Assembly: GCA_039808325.1 (NCBI GenBank)
Contig: JBDHSU010000051.1
Coordinates: 1 to 25,379, forward strand
DNA length: 25,379 nt
DNA from: JAFKKS01 sp039808325
GTDB taxonomy: Bacteria > Pseudomonadota > Alphaproteobacteria > Rhizobiales > Xanthobacteraceae
Direction: 5' to 3'
This document shows, piece by piece, positions 1 to 6,242 of this stretch (its first letter is position 1; the number at the start of each line of letters is the position of its first letter). The notes under the pieces were generated by a model. It searched no databases, was not told the origin of the DNA, and saw only the letters and a program-made list of their open reading frames with translations. The position numbers and the translations under genes are program-made.

Positions 1-1301
1 GAGCCCGCATGCGTCGGGCCGTCGGCGCCGACGAGGCCGGCGCGGTCCATCGCAAAGCGCACCGGCAGCCGCTGGATCGCGACGTCATGCACGACCTGGT
101 CGTAGCCGCGCTGCAGGAACGTCGAGTAGATGGCGCAGAAAGGCTTGTAGCCTTCCGTCGCGAGACCGGCCGCGAAAGTCACCGCGTGCTGCTCGGCGAT
201 ACCGACATCGAAGGTGCGCTGGGGAAAGACCCTCTCGAACAGATCGATGCCGGTGCCCGACGGCATGGCCGCGGTGATGCCGACGATCTTGTCGTCCTTG
301 CGCGCCTCCTTGATGAGGCTCTCTCCGAAAACCTTTTGATAGGCCGGCGCATTCGACTTCGGCTTCGACTGGACGCCGGTCGCGACGTCGAACTTGACGA
401 CGCCATGGTATTTGTCGGCGGACTTCTCGGCCGGCTCATAGCCTTTGCCCTTCTGCGTGCGACAATGGACGATGATGGGTCCGGTTTGCGAGTCGCGCAC
501 GTTCTTCAGGATCGGCAGGAGCTGATCGAGATTGTGGCCGTCGATGGGGCCGACGTAATAGAAGCCCAGCTCCTCGAACATCGTGCCGCCGGTCACCATG
601 CCGCGGGCGAATTCCTCGGCCCGCGTCGCGCCGATCTCGAGCGCCTTCGGCAACTTCTTCGCAAGTTGCCGGCCGATCTCGCGCAGGCCGCGATAGCTGT
701 GGCCGGAGAACAGACGCGCCAGATAACCGGCGAGCGCGCCGACCGGCGGCGCGATCGACATGTCGTTGTCGTTGAGGATGACGATGAGGCGCGAATTGAT
801 CGCGCCGGCATTGTTCATCGCTTCGTAGGCCATGCCCGCCGACATCGCGCCGTCGCCGATGACGGCAATGACGTTGTTCTTCCTGCCGTCGAGGTCGCGC
901 GCGACGGCCATGCCGAGGCCCGCCGAAATCGAGGTCGAGGAGTGGGCGGCGCCAAACGGGTCGTATTCGCTCTCTGCGCGCTTGGTGAAGCCGGAAAGGC
1001 CTCCCCCCTGGCGCAGCGTGCGAATACGATCACGACGGCCGGTCAAGATCTTGTGAGGATAGGCCTGATGACCGACGTCCCAGATCAAACGATCGCGCGG
1101 CGTGTCGAACACATAATGCAACGCGACGGTGAGCTCGATCACACCCAAGCCGGCGCCGAGGTGTCCGCCGGTCACCGCCACGGCGTCGATCATCTCCTGG
1201 CGGAGCTCCGCCGCGAGTTGATTCAACTTTGCGGGCGGCAGGGCGCGGAGCTCATCCGGCGTACGCACCTTGTCCAAAAGAGGTGTTTTTGAGTCTTTCA
1301 A
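1..1301 (-). CDS. dxs: 1-deoxy-D-xylulose-5-phosphate synthase (partial, C-terminus beyond left edge)
   Basis: DXS condenses pyruvate and glyceraldehyde 3-phosphate, using thiamine diphosphate, in the first step of the MEP isoprenoid pathway in the cytosol. The minus strand encodes the N-terminal two thirds (about 433 of about 640 residues). Visible are VTGGHLGAGLGVIELT, DRLIWDVGHQAYPHKILTGR, the ThDP site GDGAMSAGMAYEAMNNAG and, at the edge, GADGPTHAG of the central transketolase-like domain. No ATG fits. A TTG at 1301-1299 has GGAG 8 nt upstream, and the protein then begins LKDSKTPLLD, matching the SKTPLLD-like start of relatives as I recall them; a GTG at 1310-1308 is the alternative. It lies downstream of xseB on the same strand with a 149-nt gap, so it may have its own promoter. 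Identity is certain; the start is less so. Confidence 0.96.
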   Translation of the reverse strand, partial: MKDSKTPLLDKVRTPDELRALPPAKLNQLAAELRQEMIDAVAVTGGHLGAGLGVIELTVALHYVFDTPRDRLIWDVGHQAYPHKILTGRRDRIRTLRQGGGLSGFTKRAESEYDPFGAAHSSTSISAGLGMAVARDLDGRKNNVIAVIGDGAMSAGMAYEAMNNAGAINSRLIVILNDNDMSIAPPVGALAGYLARLFSGHSYRGLREIGRQLAKKLPKALEIGATRAEEFARGMVTGGTMFEELGFYYVGPIDGHNLDQLLPILKNVRDSQTGPIIVHCRTQKGKGYEPAEKSADKYHGVVKFDVATGVQSKPKSNAPAYQKVFGESLIKEARKDDKIVGITAAMPSGTGIDLFERVFPQRTFDVGIAEQHAVTFAAGLATEGYKPFCAIYSTFLQRGYDQVVHDVAIQRLPVRFAMDRAGLVGADGPTHAG

Positions 1302-1450
1302 CGCGATCACTCCAGACAGCCGTTCCCGTGGGGGCAATTTCCCATCATGGGCGTAAGTTCGCATTCAACCAAGTAAACTCGCATGACATAGCTAAAGGCG
1401 CAAATCACGCGGAAGGCCAATTGCCAGATTTAGCGGTAAAGACAACAGAC

Positions 1451-1702
1451 CTATACTATATCCAGGGGCTCTGTCCCTGACGGTTTTCCTGACGCGTCGA
1501 GCGTGATCTTGTCCACTCTGGCCTCGGCCTGTTGCAGCAATTCATCGCAACGACGTTTCAGAACCTCCCCGCGCTCGTAGATGGCAACGGACTCTTCCAA
1601 TGGCACATCGCCTTTTTCGAGGCGCGCGACAATCGAATCCAACTCGGCAAGGGCCTTCTCGAAGCTGAGCGCCGACACGTCCTTATGGGGATTTTCAGGC
1701 AT
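1451..1702 (-). CDS. xseB: Exodeoxyribonuclease VII small subunit
   Basis: The small subunit binds XseA to form exonuclease VII, which degrades single-stranded DNA in the cytosol. The 83-residue product has the family signature in its usual place: SFEKALAELDSIVARLEKGD, then LEESVAIYERGEVLKRRC and a helical LLQQAEARVDKI segment, so it is essentially one helical-hairpin domain of normal length. I chose ATG 1702 because it gives the usual length and has GGAG 11 nt upstream; an in-frame TTG at 1729 would add nine residues that look non-conserved. The gene sits between the HDAC-like gene and dxs on the same strand, an order common in Bradyrhizobium relatives. A tandem 13-bp repeat lies just upstream. 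Confidence 0.95.
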   Translation of the reverse strand: MPENPHKDVSALSFEKALAELDSIVARLEKGDVPLEESVAIYERGEVLKRRCDELLQQAEARVDKITLDASGKPSGTEPLDIV

Positions 1703-1719
1703 CCGCGATGCTGCTCCGT

Positions 1720-1748
1720 CTTGCCGCAAGTCAGACTTGCCGCAGGTC
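1720..1748 (-). promoter_or_regulatory. Tandem palindromic 13-bp repeat upstream of xseB
   Basis: On the plus strand CTTGCCGCAAGTC (1720-1732) and CTTGCCGCAGGTC (1736-1748) repeat with one mismatch and a 16-nt period. Each unit contains the near-palindrome CTTGC-C-GCAAG. They begin 18 nt upstream of the xseB start. Two half-helical-spaced copies of a palindrome could be an operator, but no known regulator is recognised, and chance duplication is possible. Confidence 0.3.
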
Positions 1749-1834
1749 TTAGATAGGTCGTTTTGACATTCGATTAAGACGTGGGATCAACGATTTTCCA
1801 CCTGCATCCCGATCTTCAGTTCTTAGCTCAACGA

Positions 1835-2764
1835 TCAGGCTTCCATCAACGCGCCGACATGCGCGGCCGCCGATTCCGACAGACCGAGCAGGTCGTATCC
1901 GCCCTCCAGCACCGAAACGATGCGCCCGCCCGCGCTTCCGCGCGCGAAGCCGACCAATTGCCGCGTGACCCACTCGAAATCGGAAGCGTCGAGGTTGAGG
2001 TTCGCCAGCGGGTCGCGGGCATGCGCATCGAAACCTGCCGAGACAATCAGCAGGTCGGGGCTGAAGTTCCGCAACGCGGGCATGATGGTATCATTGAACG
2101 CCGCGCGAAATTTCTCGCCGCCGTCGCCGGCCCGCAGGGGCGCATTGACGATGTTGCCGTGCTCGCCGCGCTCCGACTTCGCTCCGGTTCCCGGATAAAG
2201 CGGCATCTCGTGGGTGGAAGCATACATCACCGCCGGATCGGCCCAGAAGATCTCCTGGCTGCCGTTGCCGTGGTGCACGTCGAAATCGACGATGGCGACG
2301 CGCTCCGCGCCATGGCGGCGCATGGCATGCCGTGCCGCGATGGCGGCGTTGTTGAACAGGCAGAAGCCCATCGGCGTCGCGGTTTCGGCATGATGGCCGG
2401 GTGGCCGCGTCGCGACGAAGGCATTCGTCGCCTTGCCTGACATCACCTCATCGATCGCCAGAACGGCGCCGCCGGCAGCGCGCGCGGCCGCCTCATAGCT
2501 GCCGGGCGAGAGCGTGGTGTCGCCGTCGAGACGAACGAGTCCCTCCTTCGGCGTCGCCTCCGCGACGGCTTCGACGTAGCCGCGCGGATGCGCCAGCGCG
2601 ATGGTCTCGACGTCGGCGCGCGGCGCCTCGGCGCGAACGAGCGCGTCGAAGCGTTCCGCCTGCAGCGCTTGGGCGACGGCACGCAGCCGGTCCGGGCGCT
2701 CCGGATGGCCCGCGGGCGTCTGATGGTCGAGGCAGAGAGGGTGGGAAATGAGCATCGTGGGCAT
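1835..2764 (-). CDS. Histone deacetylase-family (class II HDAC-like) amidohydrolase
   Basis: A zinc-dependent deacetylase/amidohydrolase of the arginase-deacetylase fold; bacterial members act on acetylated lysine, polyamines or other small amides, and the substrate cannot be told here. The 309 residues are full length. Motifs in order are GHPERPDRL (19-27), RPPGHHAE (120-127), VDFDVHHGNG (159-168), SAGFDAH (242-248) and LEGGYD (286-291). The expected zinc ligands D162, H164 and D246, the catalytic HH pair 124-125 and Y290 are all present, so it should be active. There is no signal peptide. It is the first gene of the HDAC-xseB-dxs strand run, 132 nt ahead of xseB, and diverges from the NepR-like gene. 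ATG 2764 is the first good start; a second ATG lies three codons in. Confidence 0.93.
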   Translation of the reverse strand: MPTMLISHPLCLDHQTPAGHPERPDRLRAVAQALQAERFDALVRAEAPRADVETIALAHPRGYVEAVAEATPKEGLVRLDGDTTLSPGSYEAAARAAGGAVLAIDEVMSGKATNAFVATRPPGHHAETATPMGFCLFNNAAIAARHAMRRHGAERVAIVDFDVHHGNGSQEIFWADPAVMYASTHEMPLYPGTGAKSERGEHGNIVNAPLRAGDGGEKFRAAFNDTIMPALRNFSPDLLIVSAGFDAHARDPLANLNLDASDFEWVTRQLVGFARGSAGGRIVSVLEGGYDLLGLSESAAAHVGALMEA

Positions 2765-2845
2765 GCCGGCACCCTAACGGCTTCCGGTTCCCGCCACCAC
2801 CGCAAACCATTGCTTAATCATAGAGACAATGATGTCGCGGCATTT

Positions 2846-2871
2846 GGAACGAAAACTTTACGGGTCGCGTT
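2846..2871 (+). promoter_or_regulatory. Sigma-EcfG-type promoter (GGAAC-N17-CGTT)
   Basis: GGAAC at 2846-2850 and CGTT at 2868-2871 are separated by exactly 17 nt. This matches the -35/-10 consensus of the alphaproteobacterial general stress response sigma factor EcfG (GGAAC-N16/17-CGTT). Transcription would start near 2877, about 30 nt ahead of the ATG at 2908, leaving room for the perfect Shine-Dalgarno. A scan of the other gaps between genes found no second exact match. Confidence 0.8.
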
Positions 2872-2907
2872 CACCGTTCGCGAACCCAATGAAAGGAGGG
2901 GATCGCG

Positions 2908-3105
2908 ATGAGAAATGACCCCTTCAAGCCGATGAACGACGCGACCTGCCGCACCGAGATCATGTCATTGATCGGCCGGCAACTCGAGACGGTTTACTCG
3001 CCGGTGACCTCCGCGCCCTTGCCGGAGCGAATGATGACGCTGCTGCAGCGCCTGTCGTCCGTGTCCGCCGCGCCGATGTCGCGTAAATCCGACGGAGCGG
3101 CATAG
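2908..3105 (+). CDS. Small NepR-like putative anti-sigma factor
   Basis: A 65-residue soluble protein. Its core IGRQLETVYSPVTSAPLPER (residues 22-41) plus MMTLLQRLSS follows the NepR pattern IGxQLxxxYxxV...P.PxRxxxLLxRL; NepR sequesters sigma EcfG until phosphorylated PhyR removes it. Helix 1, the conserved proline-arginine turn and helix 2 are all visible. The start is firm: AAAGGAGG (2892-2899) lies 8 nt before the ATG. It sits behind a sigma-EcfG-type promoter, so it is probably part of the stress regulon and may feed back on it. It is unusual in having no ecfG or phyR beside it; the neighbours are an HDAC-like gene (divergent) and a dioxygenase. The family call is by motif recall, not a database hit; its binding partner is unknown. 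Confidence 0.68.
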   Translation: MRNDPFKPMNDATCRTEIMSLIGRQLETVYSPVTSAPLPERMMTLLQRLSSVSAAPMSRKSDGAA

Positions 3106-3113
3106 AGGCCATT

Positions 3114-3165
3114 CGCCTGAGCGAAAAGCGCCACTCGGTCGAGTGGCAAGCTTTACGCTCAGGCG
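3114..3165 (+). terminator. Long near-perfect hairpin after the NepR-like gene
   Basis: The arms CGCCTGAGCG (3114-3123) and CGCTCAGGCG (3156-3165) pair perfectly. Inside them AAAGC (3125-3129) pairs with GCTTT (3150-3154), and GCCACTC (3130-3136) pairs with GAGTGGC (3141-3147) around a GGTC tetraloop. The result is a roughly 22-bp stem broken only by an A-A mismatch and a two-base bulge. It starts 9 nt after the stop codon. There is no U-tract, so it may be a 3' end stabiliser, a structured RNA or a palindromic repeat rather than a classic intrinsic terminator. Confidence 0.55.
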
Positions 3166-3217
3166 GGCCAACCTTGGCGAGGCGCGGGCCCCTATATATG
3201 CGCTTTCACCTGATCAG

Positions 3218-3259
3218 AGCATGATGCGATCCGAAAACCGGACTTTTCGGCGTCATGCT
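3218..3259. repeat. REP-like intergenic palindrome
   Basis: AGCATGA (3218-3224) pairs with TCATGCT (3253-3259), and CCGAAAA (3231-3237) pairs with TTTTCGG (3244-3250), with CCGGAC in the loop. The AGAGCATGAT...CCGAAAA...ACCGG...TTTTCGG...TCATGCT layout resembles a palindromic repeat scattered through Bradyrhizobium-type genomes, recalled rather than searched. Its right arm ends directly at the GGAGGAG ribosome binding site (3260-3266) of the dioxygenase gene. Confidence 0.6.
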
Positions 3260-3276
3260 GGAGGAGTGACTGCGCA

Positions 3277-4224
3277 ATGCAATTGACCGGCATCCATCAC
3301 CTCACCGCCGTTTCCGCCGACGCGCCCGGCAACGTGGCCTTCTATACGGGCACGCTCGGCATGCGCCTGGTGAAGAAAACGGTGAACCAGGACGACGTCA
3401 GCGCCTATCATCTGTTCTATGCCGACGGCCTGGCGCGGCCGGGCACCGACCTCACCTTCTTCGACTTCCGCACCGGACCGGAGCAGCACGGCAACCACAG
3501 CATCAGCCGCACGGGGCTGCGTGTCGCCGGCGCCGACACCCTGGCGTGGTGGCGTGAACGGCTGGCGCAGATGGGCGCCAACCCAGGCGAGATCGTCACC
3601 CGCGACGGCCGCGCCACCGTCGACTTCACCGATCCCGAAGGACAACGGCTGAGCCTGATCGACGACGGCGGCGCGGGCGACGCCAAGCCCTGGGACCGAA
3701 GCCCGGTGCCGGCGGCGCACCAGATCCGCGGCCTCGGCCCGATCACCATCACGGTGCCGGATCTTGCGCCGACAGACGCCGCGCTCATCGCCATCCTGAT
3801 GATGCGCAAGGTGCGCGACTATCCGCATCCCGAAGACGCGAGCGATACCGTGCACGTCTACGAGATGGGCGCGGGCGGCGCTGCGGCCGAGCTGCACGTG
3901 GCGGTGCGGCCGAGACTTCCTGTCGTGCGTCCGGGCGCGGGCGGCGCGCACCACGTCGCCTTCCGTACGCCGAACGAAGCCGAATACGACGCCTGGGTGA
4001 AGCGGCTGCGTGAAATGCGCATTCCGAACAGCGGCAAGGTCGACCGTTTCTATTTCCAGAGCCTGTACTTCCGCGAGCCCAACGGCATCCTGTTCGAGAT
4101 CGCGACGGACGGTCCCGGCTTCGCGACGGACGAGTCGATGGAAACGCTCGGCGAGAAGCTTGCGCTGCCGCCGTTCCTCGAGCCGCGGCGCAAGGAGATC
4201 GAGGCCGGCCTCAAGCCACTTTAG
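3277..4224 (+). CDS. Ring-cleaving dioxygenase, VOC family (MhqO/MhqA/PcpA-like)
   Basis: Two vicinal-oxygen-chelate domains (about residues 1-135 and 150-290) in a 315-residue protein, the size of the MhqO/LinE/PcpA group that opens hydroquinone-type rings with Fe(II) and O2 in the cytosol. The N-terminal motif is GIHHLTAV (5-12); the C-terminal domain has GGAHHVAFRTP and SLYFREPNGILFEIATDGPG. Expected metal ligands H8, H226 and E274 are present. GGAGGAG (3260-3266) supports ATG 3277. The substrate cannot be told from sequence; hydroquinones and related quinone-detoxification products are likely. It is a single gene with no aromatic-pathway neighbours, convergent with the symporter gene, which suggests a stand-alone detoxification role. 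A palindromic repeat abuts its ribosome binding site. Confidence 0.88.
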   Translation: MQLTGIHHLTAVSADAPGNVAFYTGTLGMRLVKKTVNQDDVSAYHLFYADGLARPGTDLTFFDFRTGPEQHGNHSISRTGLRVAGADTLAWWRERLAQMGANPGEIVTRDGRATVDFTDPEGQRLSLIDDGGAGDAKPWDRSPVPAAHQIRGLGPITITVPDLAPTDAALIAILMMRKVRDYPHPEDASDTVHVYEMGAGGAAAELHVAVRPRLPVVRPGAGGAHHVAFRTPNEAEYDAWVKRLREMRIPNSGKVDRFYFQSLYFREPNGILFEIATDGPGFATDESMETLGEKLALPPFLEPRRKEIEAGLKPL

Positions 4225-4313
4225 GATGAACGCACCTTCCGTCGCACCCGATCGAGCCAATGGCGCGGGCGGATGAACGCTTTCGTTGATCGCCTCGACA
4301 GTTGGCGCGCGCC

Positions 4314-5861
4314 TCAGGCGCGGTAGTCGGTCGCGAGGGTCTCGTCAAAGGACGAGCGCGGTGTGCTAAGCGCGTTGAACACCGGCGTAAGGACAATGGT
4401 TACGACGAGATTGAGGATGACCGTGTAGAGCGCCGTGTAACCGGGGAGCGCATAGCCGCCGAGCATCAGCGGATAGGTCGGCATCAGATTCACCGCCACA
4501 GTCATGGCCGTGCCGGCCACGATCCCGCAGGCCCAGCCGATCAGCAGAGCCCAGTCGTTGAACCAGCGGGTGTAGGCGCCGAGCATCACCGCGGGTAGCG
4601 TCTGGATGATCCAGATGCCGCCGAGCAACTGCAACTGAATGGCGTATTGCGTCGGCACGAACAGGATGAACACCAGCGCGCCGAGCTTGACGATGAGCGA
4701 TACCCACTTCGCCATCTGCGCTTCCTGCCGGTCGGTCGGGTTCTTGTTGATGAACTCGCGGTGGATGTTGCGCGTGTAGAGATTCGCCGCGGCGATCGAC
4801 ATGATGGCCGCAGGCACCAGCGCGCCGATACCGATGGCGGCAAAGGCAATGCCGACAAACCACGATGGGAAACTATGCAGGAATAGTGCGGGCACCGAGA
4901 AATTGTTGCCGAACTGCTTGAATCCGGCGGCGTATTCCGGAAGGTTGGCAACGCCTGCGGCGATGGCGAAGAAGCCGAGCAGCGCGAGCAATCCGAGCAT
5001 CAGAGAGTAGGCGGGAAGCATCGCGGCGTTGCGGCGGATGGTGTGGCCGCTTTTCGCGCTCAGAATGCCGGTCATCGAATGAGGATAGAGGAACAACGCC
5101 AGCGCCGAGCCGAGCGCAAGGGTGGCATAGACGCTATAGGCGCCGGTGGTGTTGGCCCCGGGAACAGCCAGCAGCAGCTTTGACGCCGGCACTGCCGCGA
5201 AAATCTTCTCGAATCCGCCGAGCTGGATCGGGATGACGATGATGGCGGCGAGGACCGTGATGTAGATCAGGGCATCCTTGACGATCGCGATCGAGGCGGG
5301 CGCGCGCAGGCCGCTGGTATAGGTGAAGGCGGCAAGGATCACGAACGCGATGATGAGCGGCAGATCCGCCGCGAATCCGGTGCCGGAGATGCCGAGCGCG
5401 CCGATCACGACCTGAAGGCCGAGAAGCTGGAGCGCGATGTAGGGCATGGTGGCGACGATGCCGGTGATCGTGATCGCCAGCGCCAGCCAGCGGTTGCCGA
5501 AACGACCACGCACAAAATCGGCGGCGGTGATGTAGCCGTGCTTGTGACAGACGTGCCAGAGCCGCGGAAATACCAGGAACAGGATCGGATAGATCACGAT
5601 CGTGTAGGGGACGGCGAAGAAGGCGACCGCCCCCGCTCCGAAGGCGAGCGCCGGGACCGCCACGAAGGTGTAGGCGGTGTAGAGATCGCCGCCGATCAGG
5701 AACCAGGTGACGATGGTGCCGAACCGCCGTCCGCCGAGCCCCCATTCATGCAGCTGATCGAGGTCGCCCCGCCGCCACCTCGCCGCGGCGAAGCCGAGCC
5801 AAGTGATGAAAGCGAACAGCAGCACAAAGACGATAAAGGCAACCCAGTTGATGTCCTGCAC
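4314..5861 (-). CDS. Sodium:solute symporter, monocarboxylate (MctP-like) type
   Basis: A 515-residue inner-membrane SSS-family transporter. It opens with a hydrophobic helix (WVAFIVFVLLFAFITWLGF), then the EWGLGGRRFGTIVTWFLIGGD segment seen in MctP-type permeases and many further hydrophobic spans consistent with 13-14 helices. MctP of rhizobia takes up lactate, pyruvate, acetate and alanine; uptake of a short monocarboxylate is the best guess here. The start is a GTG at 5861 with GGAGG 6 nt upstream. It follows the DUF3311 gene by 36 nt on the same strand, the usual small partner of these permeases. The TGA stop lies in the loop of a short inverted repeat (4308-4322) between convergent genes. 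Confidence 0.88.
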   Translation of the reverse strand: MQDINWVAFIVFVLLFAFITWLGFAAARWRRGDLDQLHEWGLGGRRFGTIVTWFLIGGDLYTAYTFVAVPALAFGAGAVAFFAVPYTIVIYPILFLVFPRLWHVCHKHGYITAADFVRGRFGNRWLALAITITGIVATMPYIALQLLGLQVVIGALGISGTGFAADLPLIIAFVILAAFTYTSGLRAPASIAIVKDALIYITVLAAIIVIPIQLGGFEKIFAAVPASKLLLAVPGANTTGAYSVYATLALGSALALFLYPHSMTGILSAKSGHTIRRNAAMLPAYSLMLGLLALLGFFAIAAGVANLPEYAAGFKQFGNNFSVPALFLHSFPSWFVGIAFAAIGIGALVPAAIMSIAAANLYTRNIHREFINKNPTDRQEAQMAKWVSLIVKLGALVFILFVPTQYAIQLQLLGGIWIIQTLPAVMLGAYTRWFNDWALLIGWACGIVAGTAMTVAVNLMPTYPLMLGGYALPGYTALYTVILNLVVTIVLTPVFNALSTPRSSFDETLATDYRA

Positions 5862-5897
5862 GGGAGTCCTCCATGAAATGCGGAGGCCAGGATCGGG

Positions 5898-6119
5898 CTA
5901 TGCAGACGAGGCTCGCTCCTTGGTCGCAAAATAGACAATGGCGGTGAACACTGCGCCGAGGATCACCCAGAGCAGTTGGTACCAATAGAAAAACGGGATG
6001 CCGATCCAGGCAGGCTCGGCCCTGTTATAAAAGGGCGGCCACAGGGACCCGACGAACTGTACGATGAAGAGCAGGTACCACCAGCTCCACCCCTCACGGA
6101 CTTTTTGAGTGTCGTTCAT
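5898..6119 (-). CDS. DUF3311 small membrane protein, symporter partner
   Basis: A 73-residue protein with two hydrophobic segments, WWYLLFIVQFVGSLWPPFYN and GIPFFYWYQLLWVILGAVFT, and short charged ends, as in DUF3311. These proteins are nearly always encoded directly upstream of an SSS-type permease and are thought to assist it in the inner membrane; the mechanism is not established. ATG 6119 is preceded by GGAGGAGGG within about 15 nt. It is cotranscribed with the symporter gene 36 nt downstream, and separated from the acyl-CoA dehydrogenase gene upstream by 123 nt, so the pair may have a separate promoter. Confidence 0.87.
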   Translation of the reverse strand: MNDTQKVREGWSWWYLLFIVQFVGSLWPPFYNRAEPAWIGIPFFYWYQLLWVILGAVFTAIVYFATKERASSA

Positions 6120-6242
6120 AAGCCGCGCCCTCCTCCACGAGAGTGCCGACCGCTTTAAAGAGATGCGTGTAAGAGGCCGGGTTTACAACGGTGGTTGACG
6201 CAGTCGTGAATGCGCTTGCGGCCTCGCTGTCATGCCGGGCTT

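Noticed and set aside
1300..1326. Minus-strand GGAAC-N18-CGTT resembling a sigma-EcfG promoter at dxs
   Set aside because: The spacer is 18 rather than 16-17 nt and the CGTT overlaps the likely TTG start codon of dxs, so it cannot drive the full gene.
3193..3198. TATATA as a -10 box for the dioxygenase with TTGGCG at 3174-3179
   Set aside because: The spacer is only 13 nt, too short for a sigma-70 promoter.
4308..4322. CGCGCC-TCA-GGCGCG inverted repeat around the symporter stop
   Set aside because: Only 6 bp with a 3-nt loop and no T-run; too weak to call a terminator.
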